This document shows, one piece after another, positions 1-13,426 of a stretch of 64,000 bases of DNA. The first letter of the stretch is position 1. Every line of letters starts with the position of its first letter. The DNA comes from Meghimatium bilineatum (taxonomy: Eukaryota > Mollusca > Gastropoda > Stylommatophora > Philomycidae). The stretch lies in contig CM067316.1 of the NCBI GenBank assembly GCA_034231615.1, forward strand, positions 29,627,714 through 29,691,713, in the 5' to 3' direction. A program made the position numbers and the translations under genes. The notes beneath the pieces are model-generated. The model had not been told where the DNA came from, did no database searches, and saw nothing but the letters and a program-made list of their open reading frames with translations.

Positions 1-100
1 TAGAATTGAGTGTATTCTGGCCTGTTACAGATGACTTCGTTCTTTTGCAGCTTAATAACTAAGAACACTGGCGAATTATACACAAATTAGGTCTCTTGCT
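1..100 (+). repeat. Partial unit at the left edge (end of an F-type unit)
   Basis: Bases 1-49 are the last 49 bases of a D subunit, beginning TAGAATTGAG and including the CACAGATGACTTCG-like stretch seen at the end of F-type units. Bases 50-100 are a full 51-base E subunit (GCTTAATAACTAAGAACACT at its start). The same partial sequence occurs within the F-type unit that ends at 10798, in line with the duplication of the first kilobase at 10699. One private change, TTCGTTCTTTTGCA instead of TTCGTTGTTTTGCA, is present. Confidence 0.9.
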
Positions 101-547
101 GTTTAGTACGTCAAAACTCAGTGTTCTATGGCATATTACTCACAAATTGGGTGTACTGCAGCTTACTACACCAGAAATTGCAGTCTGGACACACGAATTG
201 GGTGTATTCTAGCTTACTACGTTAGAACGGTGTATTCTGGCATATTACTCACAAGTTCATTGTTCTGAAGCTTACTACACTTGAATTGAGTCTATTCTGG
301 CATATTATACATCATTTCGTAGTAATGCAGCATAATACGTCAGAATACTGTCGTATTACACACAAATTAGGTCTTGCTGTTTAGTACGTCAAAACTCAGT
401 GTTTTGTGGCATATTACTCACAAATTGGGTGTACTGAAGCTTACTTCACTTGAATTGAGTGTATTCTGACTTGTTACACATGACTGTTGTTTTGCAGCTT
501 AATAACTAAGAACACTGGCGAATTATACACAAATTAGGTCTCTTGCT

Positions 548-827
548 GTTTAGTACGTCAAAATGCATTTTTCTATTGCATATTACTCATAAATTGGGTG
601 TACTGCAGCTTACTACACCAGAAATTGCAGTCTGGACACACGAATTTGGTGTATTCTAGCTTACTACGTTAGAACTCGGTGTATTCTGGCATATTACTCA
701 CGTGTATTGTTCTGAAGCTTACTACACTTGAATTGAGTTTATTCTGGCCTGTTACAGATGACTTCGTTGTTTTGCAGCTTAATAACTAAGAACACTTGCG
801 AATTATACACAAATTAGGTCTCTTGCT
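548..827 (+). repeat. Long unit with ATGCAT variant of subunit A (first of nine)
   Basis: Subunit A reads TCAAAATGCATTTTTCTATTG, usually followed by CATAAATTGG in place of CACAAATTGG. The other copies start at 1446, 1893, 4080, 4527, 7890, 8337, 11246 and 12867; none is found after 13.2 kb. Six of the nine form pairs 447 bases apart. Only this copy has CACGTGTATTG in subunit C, where the others have CACGTTCATTG or a close variant. Confidence 0.88.
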
Positions 828-1274
828 GTTTAGTACGTCAAAACTCAGTGTTCTATGACATATTACTCACAAATTGGGTGTACTGAAGCTTACTACATTT
901 GAATTGAGTGTATTCTGGCCTGTTACACATGACTTCGTTGTTTTGCAGCTTAATAAGAACACTGGCGAATTATACACAAATTAGGTCTCTTGCTGTTTAG
1001 TACGTCAAAACTCAGTGTTCTATGGCATATTACTCACAAATTGGGTGTACTGCAGCTTACTACACCAGAAATTGCAGTCTGGACACACGAATTTGGTGCA
1101 TTCTAGCTAACTACGTTAGAACTCGGTGTATTCTGGCATATTACTCACAAGTTCATTGTTCTGAAGCTTACTACATTAGAAGTGAGTGTATTCTGGCCTA
1201 TTATACATCATTTCGTTGTATTGCAGCATAATACGTCAGAATACTGTCGTATTACACACAAATTAGGTCCTGCT

Positions 1275-2172
1275 GTTTAGTACGTCAAAACTCAGTGTTT
1301 TGTGGCATATTACTCACAAATTGGGTGTACTGAAGCTTACTACACTTGAATTGAGTGTATTCTGGCCTGTTACACATGACGTCGTTGTTTTGCAGCTTAA
1401 TAACTAAGAACACTGGCGAATTATACACAAATTAGGTCTCTTGCTGTTTAGTACGTCAAAATGCATTTTTCTATTGCATATTACTCACAAATTGGGTGTA
1501 CTGCAGCTTACTACACCAGAAATTGCAGTCTGGACACACGAATTTGGTGTATTCTAGCTTACTACGTTAGAACTCGGTGTATTCTGGCATATTACTCACG
1601 TTCGTTGTTCTGAAGCTTACTACACTTGAATTGAGTTTATTCTGGCCTAGTATACATCATTTCGTAGTAATGCAGCACAATACGTCAGAATACTGTCGTA
1701 TTACACACAAATTAGGTCTTGCTGTTTAGTACGTCAAAACTCAGTGTTTTGTGGCATATTACTCACAAATTGGGTGTACTGAAGCTTACTTCACTTGAAT
1801 TGAGTGTATTCTGACTTGTTACACATGACTGTTGTTTTGCAGCTTAATAGCTAAGAACACTGGCGAATTATACACAAATTAGGTCTCTTGCTGTTTAGTA
1901 CGTCAAAATGCATTTTTCTATTGCATATTACTCATAAATTGGGTGTACTGCAGCTTACTACACCAGAAATTGCAGTCTGGACACACGAATTTGGTGTATT
2001 CTAGCTTACTACGTTAGAACTCGGTGTATTCTGGCATATTACTCACGTTCATTGTTCTGAAGCTTACTACACTTGAATTGAGTTTATTCTGGCCTGTTAC
2101 AGATGACTTCGTTGTTTTGCAGCTTAATAACTAAGAACACTTGCGAATTATACACAAATTAGGTCTCTTGCT
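1275..2172 (+). repeat. 0.9-kb four-unit block, copy 1
   Basis: The order is short, long (ATGCAT), short, long (ATGCAT), 898 bases in all. The first short unit has the rare CATGACGTCGTTG (AatII site GACGTC). Copies of identical length lie at 3909-4806 and 7719-8616. Copy 1 is unique in having CTAGTATACATC and CACGTTCGTTG. Confidence 0.87.
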
Positions 2173-3908
2173 GTTTAGTACGTCAAAACTCAGTGTTCTA
2201 TGGCATATTACTCACAAATTGGGTGTACTGCAGCTTACTACACCAGAAATTGCAGTCTGGACACACGAATTTGGTGCATTCTAGCTAACTACGTTAGAAC
2301 TCGGTGTATTCTGGCATATTACTCACAAGTTCATTGTTCTGAAGCTTACTACATTAGAAGTGAGTGTATTCTGGCCTACTATACATCATTTCGTTGTATT
2401 GCAGCATAATACGTCAGAATAATGTCGTATTACACACAAATTAGGTCTTGCTGTTTAGTACGTCAAAACTCAGTGTTTTGTGGCATATTACACACAAATT
2501 GGGTGTACTGAAGCTTACTACATTTGAATTGAGTGTATTCTGGCCTGTTACACATGACTTCGTTGTTTTGCAGCTTAATAAGAACACTGGCGAATTATAC
2601 ACAAATTAGGTCTCTTGCTGTTTAGTACGTCAAAACTCAGTGTTCTATGGCATATTACTCACAAATTGGGTGTACTGCAGCTTACTACACCAGAAATTGC
2701 AGTCTGGACACACGAATTGGGTGTATTCCAGTTTAGTACGCCAAAACTCGTTGTATTCTGGCATATTACTCACAAATTCATTGTACTGAAGCTTACTACA
2801 CTAGAATTGAGTGTATTCTGGCCTGTTACAGATGACTTCGTTGTTTTGCAGCTTAATAACTAAGAACACTGGCGAATTATACACAAATTAGGACTCTTGC
2901 TGTTTAGTACGTCAAAACTCAGTGTTCTATGGCATATTACTGACAAATTGGGTGTACTGCAGCTTACTACACCAGAAATTGCAGTCTGGACACACGAATT
3001 TGGTGTATTCTAGCTTACTACGTTAGAACTCGGTGTATTCTGGCATATTACTCACAAGTTCATTGTTCTGAAGCTTACTACACTTGAATTGAGTCTATTC
3101 TGGCCTATTATACATCATGTCGTAGTAATGCAGCAAAATACGTCAGAATACTGTCGTATTACACACAAATTAGGTCTTGCTGTTTAGTACGTCAAAACTG
3201 AGTGTTTTGTGGCATATTACTCACAAATTGGGTGTACTGAAGCTTACTACATTTGAATTGAGTGTATTCTGGCCTGTTACACATGACTTCGTTGTTTTGC
3301 AGCTTAATAAGAACACTGGCGAATTATACACAAATTAGGTCTCTTGCTGTTTAGTACGTCAAAACTCAGTGTTCTATGGCATATTACTCACAAATTGGGT
3401 GTACTGCAGCTTACTACACCAGAAATTGCAGTCTGGACACACGAATTTGGTGCATTCTAGCTAACTACGTTAGAACTCGGTGTATTCTGGCATATTACTC
3501 ACAAGTTCATTGTTCTGAAGCTTACTACATTAGAAGTGAGTGTATTCTGGCCTATTATACATCATTTCGTTGTATTGCAGCATAATACGTCAGAATACTG
3601 TCGTATTACACACAGATTAGATCTTGCTGTTTAGTACGTCAAAACTCAGTGTTCTATGGCATATTACTCACAAATTGGGTGTACTGCAGCTTACTACACC
3701 AGAAATTGCAGTCTGGACATACGAATTTGGTGTATTCTAGCTAACTACGTTAGAACTCGGTGTATTCTGGCATATTACTCACAAGTTCATTGTTCTGAAA
3801 CTTACTACACTTGAGTTGAGTCTATTCTGGCCTATTATACATCATTTCGTAGTAATGCAGCATAATACGTCAGAATACTGTCGTATTACACACAAATTAG
3901 GTCCTGCT

Positions 3909-4806
3909 GTTTAGTACGTCAAAACTCAGTGTTTTGTGGCATATTACTCACAAATTGGGTGTACTGAAGCTTACTACACTTGAATTGAGTGTATTCTGGC
4001 CTGTTACACATGACGTCGTTGTTTTGCAGCTTAATAACTAAGAACACTGGCGAATTATACACAAATTAGGTCTCTTGCTGTTTAGTACGTCAAAATGCAT
4101 TTTTCTATTGCATATTACTCACAAATTGGGTGTACTGCAGCTTACTACACCAGAAATTGCAGTCTGGACACACGAATTTGGTGTATTCTAGCTTACTACG
4201 TTAGAACTCGGTGTATTCTGGCATATTACTCACGTTCATTGTTCTGAAGCTTACTACACTTGAATTGAGTTTATTCTGGCCTATTATACATCATTTCGTA
4301 GTAATGCAGCACAATACGTCAGAATACTGTCGTATTACACACAAATTAGGTCTTGCTGTTTAGTACGTCAAAACTCAGTGTTTTGTGGCATATTACTCAC
4401 AAATTGGGTGTACTGAAGCTTACTTCACTTGAATTGAGTGTATTCTGACTTGTTACACATGACTGTTGTTTTGCAGCTTAATAACTAAGAACACTGGCGA
4501 ATTATACACAAATTAGGTCTCTTGCTGTTTAGTAAGTCAAAATGCATTTTTCTATTGCATATTACTCATAAATTGGGTGTACTGCAGCTTACTACACCAG
4601 AAATTGCAGTCTGGACACACGAATTTGGTGTATTCTAGCTTACTACGTTAGAACTCGGTGTATTCTGGCATATTACTCACGTTCATTGTTCTGAAGCTTA
4701 CTACACTTGAATTGAGTTTATTCTGGCCTGTTACAGATGACTTCGTTGTTTTGCAGCTTAATAACTAAGAACACTTGCGAATTATACACAAATTAGGTCT
4801 CTTGCT
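3909..4806 (+). repeat. 0.9-kb four-unit block, copy 2
   Basis: It has the same four units and length as the copy at 1275, offset 2634. A private change GTTTAGTAAGTC is seen at the start of the second ATGCAT unit (4527). It is preceded by two consecutive long units (3349 and 3629), one more than copy 1, a 280-base unit difference. Confidence 0.87.
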
Positions 4807-5533
4807 GTTTAGTACGTCAAAACTCAGTGTTCTATGACATATTACTCACAAATTGGGTGTACTGAAGCTTACTACATTTGAATTGAGTGTATTCTGGCCT
4901 GTTACACATGACTTCGTTGTTTTGCAGCTTAATAAGAACACTGGCGAATTATACACAAATTAGGTCTCTTGCTGTTTAGTACGTCAAAACTCAGTGTTCT
5001 ATGGCATATTACTCACAAATTGGGTGTACTGCAGCTTACTACACCAGAAATTGCAGTCTGGACACACGAATTTGGTGCATTCTAGCTAACTACGTTAGAA
5101 CTCGGTGTATTCTGGCATATTACTCACAAGTTCATTGTTCTGAAGCTTACTACATTAGAAGTGAGTGTATTCTGGCCTATTATACATCATTTCGTTGTAT
5201 TGCAGCATAATACGTCAGAATACTGTCGTATTACACACAGATTAGATCTTGCTGTTTAGTACGTCAAAACTCAGTGTTCTATGGCATATTACTCACAAAT
5301 TGGGTGTACTGCAGCTTACTACACCAGAAATTGCAGTCTGGACATACGAATTTGGTGTATTCTAGCTAACTACGTTAGAACTCGGTGTATTCTGGCATAT
5401 TACTCACAAGTTGATTGTTCTGAAACTTACTACACTTGAGTTGAGTCTATTCTGGCCTATTATACATCATTTCGTAGTAATGCAGCATAATACGTCAGAA
5501 TACTGTCGTATTACACACAAATTAGGTCCTGCT

Positions 5534-7438
5534 GTTTAGTACGTCAAAACTCAGTGTTTTGTGGCATATTACTCACAAATATGGGTGTACTGAAGCTTAC
5601 TACACTTGAATTGAGTGTATTCTGACTTGTTACACATGACTGTTGTTTTGCAGCTTAATAACTAAGAACACTGGCGAATTATACACAAATTAGGTCTCTT
5701 GCTGTTTAGTACGTCAAAACTCAGTGTTCTATGGCATATTACTCACAAATTGGGTGTACTGCAGCTTACTACACAAGAAATTGCAGTTGGACACACGAAT
5801 TGGGTGTATTCCAGTTTAGTACGCCAAAACTCGTTGTATTCTGGCATATCTCACAAATTCATTGTACTGAAGCTTACTACACTAGAATTGAGTGTATTCT
5901 GGCCTGTTACAGATGACTTCATTGTTTTGCAGCTTAATAACTAAGAACACTGGAGAATTATACACAAATTAGGTCTCTTGCTGTTTAGTACATCAAAACT
6001 CAGTGTTATATGGCATATTACTCACAAATTGGGTGTACTGCAGCTTACTACACCAGAAATTGCAGTCTGGACACACGAATTTGGTGTATTCTAGCTTACT
6101 ACGTTAGAACTCGGTGTATTCTGGCATATTACTCACAAGTTCATTGTTCTGAAACTTACTACACTTGAATTGAGTCTATTCTGGCCTATTATACATCATT
6201 TCGTAGTAATGCAGCATAATACGTCAGAATACTGTCGTATTACACACAAATTAGGTCCTGCTGTTTAGTACGTCAAAACTCAGTGTTTTGTGGCATTACT
6301 CACAAATTGAGTGTATTGAAGCTTACTACACTTGAATTGAGTGTATTCTGACTTGTTACACATGACTGTTGTTTTGCAGCTTAATAACTAAGAACACTGG
6401 CGAATTATACACAAATTAGGTCTCTTGCTGTTTAGTACGTCAAAACTCAGTGTTCTATGGCATATTACTCACAAATTGGGTGTACTGCAGCTTACTACAC
6501 CAGAAATTGCAGTCTGGACACACGAATTTGGTGTATTCTAGCTTACTACGTTAGAACTCGGTGTATTCTGGCATATTACTCACAAGTTCATTGTTCTGAA
6601 ACTTACTACACTTGAATTGAGTCTATTCTGGCCTATTATACATCATTTCGTAGTAATGCAGCATAATACGTCAGAATACTGTCGTATTACACACAAATTA
6701 GGTCCTGCTGTTTAGTACGTCAAAACTCAGTGTTCTATGGCATATTACTCACAAATTGGGTGTACTGCAGCTTACTACACCAGAAATTGCAGTCTGGACA
6801 TACGAATTTGGTGTATTCTAGCTAACTACGTTAGAACTCGGTGTATTCTGGCATATTACTCACAAGTTGATTGTTCTGAAACTTACTACACTTGAATTGA
6901 GTCTATTCTGGCCTATTATACATCATGTCGTAGTAATGCAGCATAATACGTCAGAATACTGTCGTATTACACACAAATTAGGTCCTGCTGTTTAGTACGT
7001 CAAAACTCAGTGTTTTGTGGCATATTACTCACAAATTGGGTGTACTGAAGCTTACTACACTTGAATTGAGTGTATTCTGACTTGTTACACATGACTGTTG
7101 TTTTGCAGCTTAATAACTAAGAACACTGGCGAATTATACACAAATTAGGTCTCTTGCTGTTTAGTACGTCAAAACTCAGTGTTCTATGGCATATTACTCA
7201 CAAATTGGGTGTACTGCAGCTTACTACACAAGAAATTGCAGTCTGGACACACGAATTGGGTGTATTCCAGTTTAGTACGCCAAAACTCGTTGTATTCTGG
7301 CATATCTCACAAATTCATTGTACTGAAGCTTACTACACTAGAATTGAGTGTATTCTGGCCTGTTACAGATGACTTCGTTGTTTTGCAGCTTAATAACTAA
7401 GAACACTGGCGAATTATACACAAATTAGGTCTCTTGCT
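5534..7438 (+). repeat. 1.9-kb eight-unit higher-order repeat, copy 1
   Basis: The order is short, F-type, long, short, long, long, short, F-type (1905 bases). The first short unit carries an inserted base (CAAATATGGGTG) and the second a two-base loss (GGCATTACTCAC). The first F-type unit, at 5704, lacks a base in B (GCAGTTGGACAC), which shifts its frame. Confidence 0.87.
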
Positions 7439-7718
7439 GTTTAGTACGTCAAAACTCAGTGTTCTATGGCATATTACTCACAAATTGGGTGTACTGCAGC
7501 TTACTACACCAGAAATTGCAGTCTGGACATACGAATTTGGTGTATTCTAGCTAACTACGTTAGAACTCGGTGTATTCTGGCATATTACTCACAAGTTCAT
7601 TGTTCTGAAACTTACTACACTTGAGTTGAGTCTATTCTGGCCTATTATACATCATTTCGTAGTAATGCAGCATAATACGTCAGAATACTGTCGTATTACA
7701 CACAAATTAGGTCCTGCT

Positions 7719-8616
7719 GTTTAGTACGTCAAAACTCAGTGTTTTGTGGCATATTACTCACAAATTGGGTGTACTGAAGCTTACTACACTTGAATTGAGT
7801 GTATTCTGGCCTGTTACACATGACGTCGTTGTTTTGCAGCTTAATAACTAAGAACACTGGCGAATTATACACAAATTAGGTCTCTTGCTGTTTAGTACGT
7901 CAAAATGCATTTTTCTATTGCATATTACTCACAAATTGGGTGTACTGCAGCTTACTACACCAGAAATTGCAATCTGGACACACGAATTTGGTGTATTCTA
8001 GCTTACTACGTTAGAACTCGGTGTATTCTGGCATATTACTCACGTTCATTGTTCTGAAGCTTACTACACTTGAATTTAGTTTATTCTGGCCTATTATACA
8101 TCATTTCGTAGTAATGCAGCACAATACGTCAGAATACTGTCGTATTACACACAAATTAGGTCTTGCTGTTTAGTACGTCAAAACTCAGTGTTTTGTGGCA
8201 TATTACTCACAAATTGGGTGTACTGAAGCTTACTTCACTTGAATTGAGTGTATTCTGACTTGTTACACATGACTGTTGTTTTGCAGCTTAATAACTAAGA
8301 ACACTGGCGAATTATACACAAATTAGGTCTCTTGCTGTTTAGTACGTCAAAATGCATTTTTCTATTGCATATTACTCATAAATTGGGTGTACTGCAGCTT
8401 ACTACACCAGAAATTGCAGTCTGGACACACGAATTTGGTGTATTCTAGCTTACTACGTTAGAACTCGGTGTATTCTGGCATATTACTCACGTTCATTGTT
8501 CTGAAGCTTACTACACTTGAATTGAGTTTATTCTGGCCTGTTACAGATGACTTCGTTGTTTTGCAGCTTAATAACTAAGAACACTTGCGAATTATACACA
8601 AATTAGGTCTCTTGCT
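7719..8616 (+). repeat. 0.9-kb four-unit block, copy 3
   Basis: Offset 3810 from copy 2. Private changes are TTGCAATCTGG near 7966 and TGAATTTAGTTT near 8072. A shortened version (short unit plus one ATGCAT unit) lies at 12698-13146, inside a segment that matches 8168 onward at an offset of 4530. Confidence 0.86.
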
Positions 8617-8894
8617 GTTTAGTACGTCAAAACTCAGTGTTCAATGGCATATTACTCACAAATTGGGTGTACTGCAGCTTACTACACCAGAAATTGCAGT
8701 CTGGACACACGAATTTGGTGCATTCTAGCTAACTACGTTAGAACTCGGTGTATTCTGGCATATTACTCACGTTCATTGTTCTGAAGCTTACTACATTAGA
8801 AGTGAGTGTATTCTGGCCTATTATACATCATTTCGTTGTATTGCAGCATAATACGTCAGAATACTGTCGTATTACACACAGATTAGATCTTGCT

Positions 8895-10798
8895 GTTTAG
8901 TACGTCAAAACTCAGTGTTTTGTGGCATATTACTCACAAATATGGGTGTACTGAAGCTTACTACACTTGAATTGAGTGTATTCTGACTTGTTACACATGA
9001 CTGTTGTTTTGCAGCTTAATAACTAAGAACACTGGCGAATTATACACAAATTAGGTCTCTTGCTGTTTAGTACGTCAAAACTCAGTGTTCTATGGCATAT
9101 TACTCACAAATTGGGTGTACTGCAGCTTACTACACAAGAAATTGCAGTCTGGACACACGAATTGGGTGTATTCCAGTTTAGTACGCCAAAACTCGTTGTA
9201 TTCTGGCATATCTCACAAATTCATTGTACTGAAGCTTACTACACTAGAATTGAGTGTATTCTGGCCTGTTACAGATGACTTCGTTGTTTTGCAGCTTAAT
9301 AACTAAGAACACTGGCGAATTATACACAAATTAGGTCTCTTGCTGTTTAGTACGTCAAAACTCAGTGTTATATGGCATATTACTCACAAATTGGGTGTAC
9401 TGCAGCTTACTACACCAGAAATTGCAGTCTGGACACACGAATTTGGTGTATTCTAGCTTACTACGTTAGAACTCGGTGTATTCTGGCATATTACTCACAA
9501 GTTCATTGTTCTGAAACTTACTACACTTGAATTGAGTCTATTCTGGCCTATTATACATCATTTCGTAGTAATGCAGCATAATACGTCAGAATACTGTCGT
9601 ATTACACACAAATTAGGTCCTGCTGTTTAGTACGTCAAAACTCAGTGTTTTGTGGCATTACTCACAAATTGAGTGTACTGAAGCTTACTACACTTGAATT
9701 GAGTGTATTCTGACTTGTTACACATGACTGTTGTTTTGCAGCTTAATAACTAAGAACACTGGCGAATTATACACAAATTAGGTCTCTTGCTGTTTAGTAC
9801 GTCAAAACTCAGTGTTCTGGCATATTACTCACAAATTGGGTGTACTGCAGCTTACTACACCAGAAATTGCAGTCTGGACACACGAATTTGGTGTATTCTA
9901 GCTTACTACGTTAGAACTCGGTGTATTCTGGCATATTACTCACAAGTTCATTGTTCTGAAACTTACTACACTTGAATTGAGTCTATTCTGGCCTATTATA
10001 CATCATTTCGTAGTAATGCAGCATAATACGTCAGAATACTGTCGTATTACACACAAATTAGGTCCTGCTGTTTAGTACGTCAAAACTCAGTGTTCTATGG
10101 CATATTACTCACAAATTGGGTGTACTGCAGCTTACTACACCAGAAATTGCAGTCTGGACATACGAATTTGGTGTATTCTAGCTAACTACGTTAGAACTCG
10201 GTGTATTCTGGCATATTACTCACAAGTTCATTGTTCTGAAACTTACTACACTTGAATTGAGTCTATTCTGGCCTATTATACATCATGTCGTAGTGATGCA
10301 GCATAATACGTCAGAATACTGTCGTATTACACACAAATTAGGTCCTGCTGTTTAGTACGTCAAAACTCAGTGTTTTGTGGCATATTACTCACAAATTGGG
10401 TGTACTGAAGCTTACTACACTTGAATTGAGTGTATTCTGACTTGTTACACATGACTGTTGTTTTGCAGCTTAATAACTAAGAACACTGGCGAATTATACA
10501 CAAATTAGGTCTCTTGCTGTTTAGTACGTCAAAACTCAGTGTTCTATGGCATATTACTCACAAATTGGGTGTACTGCAGCTTACTACAAAAGAAATTGCA
10601 GTCTGGACACACGAGTTGGGTGTATTCCAGTTTAGTACGCCAAAACTCGTTGTATTCTGGCATATCTCACAAATTCATTGTACTGAAGCTTACTACACTA
10701 GAATTGAGTGTATTCTGGCCTGTTACAGATGACTTCGTTGTTTTGCAGCTTAATAACTAAGAACACTGGCGAATTATACACAAATTAGGTCTCTTGCT
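8895..10798 (+). repeat. 1.9-kb eight-unit higher-order repeat, copy 2
   Basis: It matches copy 1 at an offset of about 3361. The long unit at 9792 has GTTCTGGCATATT (two bases lost from A), shared with the unit at 12420. The last F-type unit has CTACAAAAGAAATTG and CACGAGTTGGG, not seen in the other copies. Confidence 0.87.
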
Positions 10799-11692
10799 GT
10801 TTAGTACGTCAAAACTCAGTGTTCTATGGCATATTACTCACAAATTGGGTGTACTGCAGCTTACTACACCAGAAATTGCAGTCTGGACACACGAATTGGG
10901 TGTATTCTAGCTTACTACGTTAGAACGGTGTATTCTGGCATATTACTCACAAGTTCATTGTTCTGAAGCTTACTACACTTGAATTGAGTCTATTCTGGCA
11001 TATTATACATCATTTCGTAGTAATGCAGCATAATACGTCAGAATACTGTCGTATTACACACAAATTAGGTCTTGCTGTTTAGTACGTCAAAACTCAGTGT
11101 TTTGTGGCATATTACTCACAAATTGGGTGTACTGAAGCTTACTTCACTTGAATTGAGTGTATTCTGACTTGTTACACATGACTGTTGTTTTGCAGCTTAA
11201 TAACTAAGAACACTGGCGAATTATACACAAATTAGGTCTCTTGCTGTTTAGTACGTCAAAATGCATTTTTCTATTGCATATTACTCATAAATTGGGTGTA
11301 CTGCAGCTTACTACACCAGAAATTGCAGTCTGGACACACGAATTTGGTGTATTCTAGCTTACTACGTTAGAACTCGGTGTATTCTGGCATATTACTCACG
11401 TTTATTGTTCTGAAGCTTACTACACTTGAATTGAGTTTATTCTGGCCTGTTACAGATGACTTCGTTGTTTTGCAGCTTAATAACTAAGAACACTTGCGAA
11501 TTATACACAAATTAGGTCTCTTGCTGTTTAGTACGTCAAAACTCAGTGTTCTATGACATATTACTCACAAATTGGGTGTACTGAAGCTTACTACATTTGA
11601 ATTGAGTGTATTCTGGCCTGTTACACATGACTTCGTTGTTTTGCAGCTTAATAAGAACACTGGCGAATTATACACAAATTAGGTCTCTTGCT
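10699..11692 (+). repeat. 0.99-kb block, copy 2 (first copy at 1)
   Basis: It is collinear with the left edge of the window. It follows the second copy of the 1.9-kb repeat directly and is followed by an F-type unit, showing that the same block can be placed in different contexts. One difference seen: CACGTTTATTG near 11399 against CACGTGTATTG near 699. Confidence 0.88.
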
Positions 11693-12697
11693 GTTTAGTA
11701 CGTCAAAACTCAGTGTTCTATGGCATATTACTCACAAATTGGGTGTACTGCAGCTTACTACACAAGAAATTGCAGTCTGGACACACGAATTGGGTGTATT
11801 CCAGTTTAGTACGCCAAAACTCGTTGTATTCTGGCATATCTCACAAATTCATTGTACTGAAGCTTACTACACTAGAATTGAGTGTATTCTGGCCTGTTAC
11901 AGATGACTTCGTTGTTTTGCAGCTTAATAACTAAGAACACTGGCGAATTATACACAAATTAGGTCTCTTGCTGTTTAGTACGTCAAAACTCAGTGTTATA
12001 TGGCATATTACTCACAAATTGGGTGTACTGCAGCTTACTACACCAGAAATTGCAGTCTGGACACACGAATTTGGTGTATTCTAGCTTACTACGTTAGAAC
12101 TCGGTGTATTCTGGCATATTACTCACAAGTTCATTGTTCTGAAACTTACTACACTTGAATTGAGTCTATTCTGGCCTATTATACATCATTTCGTAGTAAT
12201 GCAGCATAATACGTCAGAATACTGTCGTATTACACACAAATTAGGTCCTGCTGTTTAGTACGTCAAAACTCAGTGTTTTGTGGCATTACTCACAAATTGA
12301 GTGTACTGAAGCTTACTACACTTGAATTGAGTGTATTCTGACTTGTTACACATGACTGTTGTTTTGCAGCTTAATAACTAAGAACACTGGCGAATTATAC
12401 ACAAATTAGGTCTCTTGCTGTTTAGTACGTCAAAACTCAGTGTTCTGGCATATTACTCACAAATTGGGTGTACTGCAGCTTACTACACCAGAAATTGCAG
12501 TCTGGACACACGAATTTGGTGTATTCTAGCTTACTACGTTAGAACTCGGTGTATTCTGGCATATTACTCACAAGTTCATTGTTCTGAAACTTACTACACT
12601 TGAATTGAGTCTATTCTGGCCTATTATACATCATTTCGTAGTAATGCAGCATAATACGTCAGAATACTGTCGTATTACACACAAATTAGGTCCTGCT
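11526..12697 (+). repeat. Truncated copy of the 1.9-kb repeat
   Basis: It holds short, F-type, long, short, long. Units from 11693 match those from 9065 at an offset of 2628, including the two-base loss at 12420. It then switches directly to the short unit at 12698, which belongs to the copy of the 0.9-kb block. The last three units expected (long, short, F-type) are missing. Confidence 0.82.
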
Positions 12698-13426
12698 GTT
12701 TAGTACGTCAAAACTCAGTGTTTTGTGGCATATTACTCACAAATTGGGTGTACTGAAGCTTACTTCACTTGAATTGAGTGTATTCTGACTTGTTACACAT
12801 GACTGTTGTTTTGCAGCTTAATAGCTAAGAACACTGGCGAATTATACACAAATTAGGTCTCTTGCTGTTTAGTACGTCAAAATGCATTTTTCTATTGCAT
12901 ATTACTCATAAATTGGGTGTACTGCAGCTTACTACACCAGAAATTGCAGTCTGGACACACGAATTTGGTGTATTCTAGCTTACTACGTTAGAACTCGGTG
13001 TATTCTGGCATATTACTCACGTTCATTGTTCTGAAGCTTACTACACTTGAATTGAGTTTATTCTGGCCTGTTACAGATGACTTCGTTGTTTTGCAGCTTA
13101 ATAACTAAGAACACTTGCGAATTATACACAAATTAGGTCTCTTGCTGTTTAGTACGTCAAAACTCAGTGTTCTATGGCATATTACTCACAAATTGGGTGT
13201 ACTGCAGCTTACTACACCAGAAATTGCAGTCTGGACACACGAATTTGGTGCATTCTAGCTAACTACGTTAGAACTCGGTGTATTCTGGCATATTACTCAC
13301 AAGTTCATTGTTCTGAAGCTTACTACATTAGAAGTGAGTGTATTCTGGCCTACTATACATCATTTCGTTGTATTGCAGCATAATACGTCAGAATACTGTC
13401 GTATTACACACAGATTAGATCTTGCT

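Larger units (their letters stand above)
1..994 (+). repeat. 0.99-kb block, copy 1 (second copy at 10699)
   Basis: The segment matches 10699-11692 at a constant offset of 10,698. Shared private marks are a long unit whose B subunit has GAATTGGGTGTATTC and whose C subunit reads GTTAGAACGGTG (two bases lost), a D subunit with GGCATATTATACATC, and a short unit with CTATGACATATTAC. The two copies end together just before a unit of different type (long at 995, F-type at 11693). Confidence 0.88.

Noticed and set aside
1022-1231. 69-codon frames with recurring YYSQ-like peptide, several copies
   Set aside because: They are a second frame of the same long units, overlapping the first frame. Two overlapping frames being equally well kept shows that DNA homogenisation and not protein selection is the cause.
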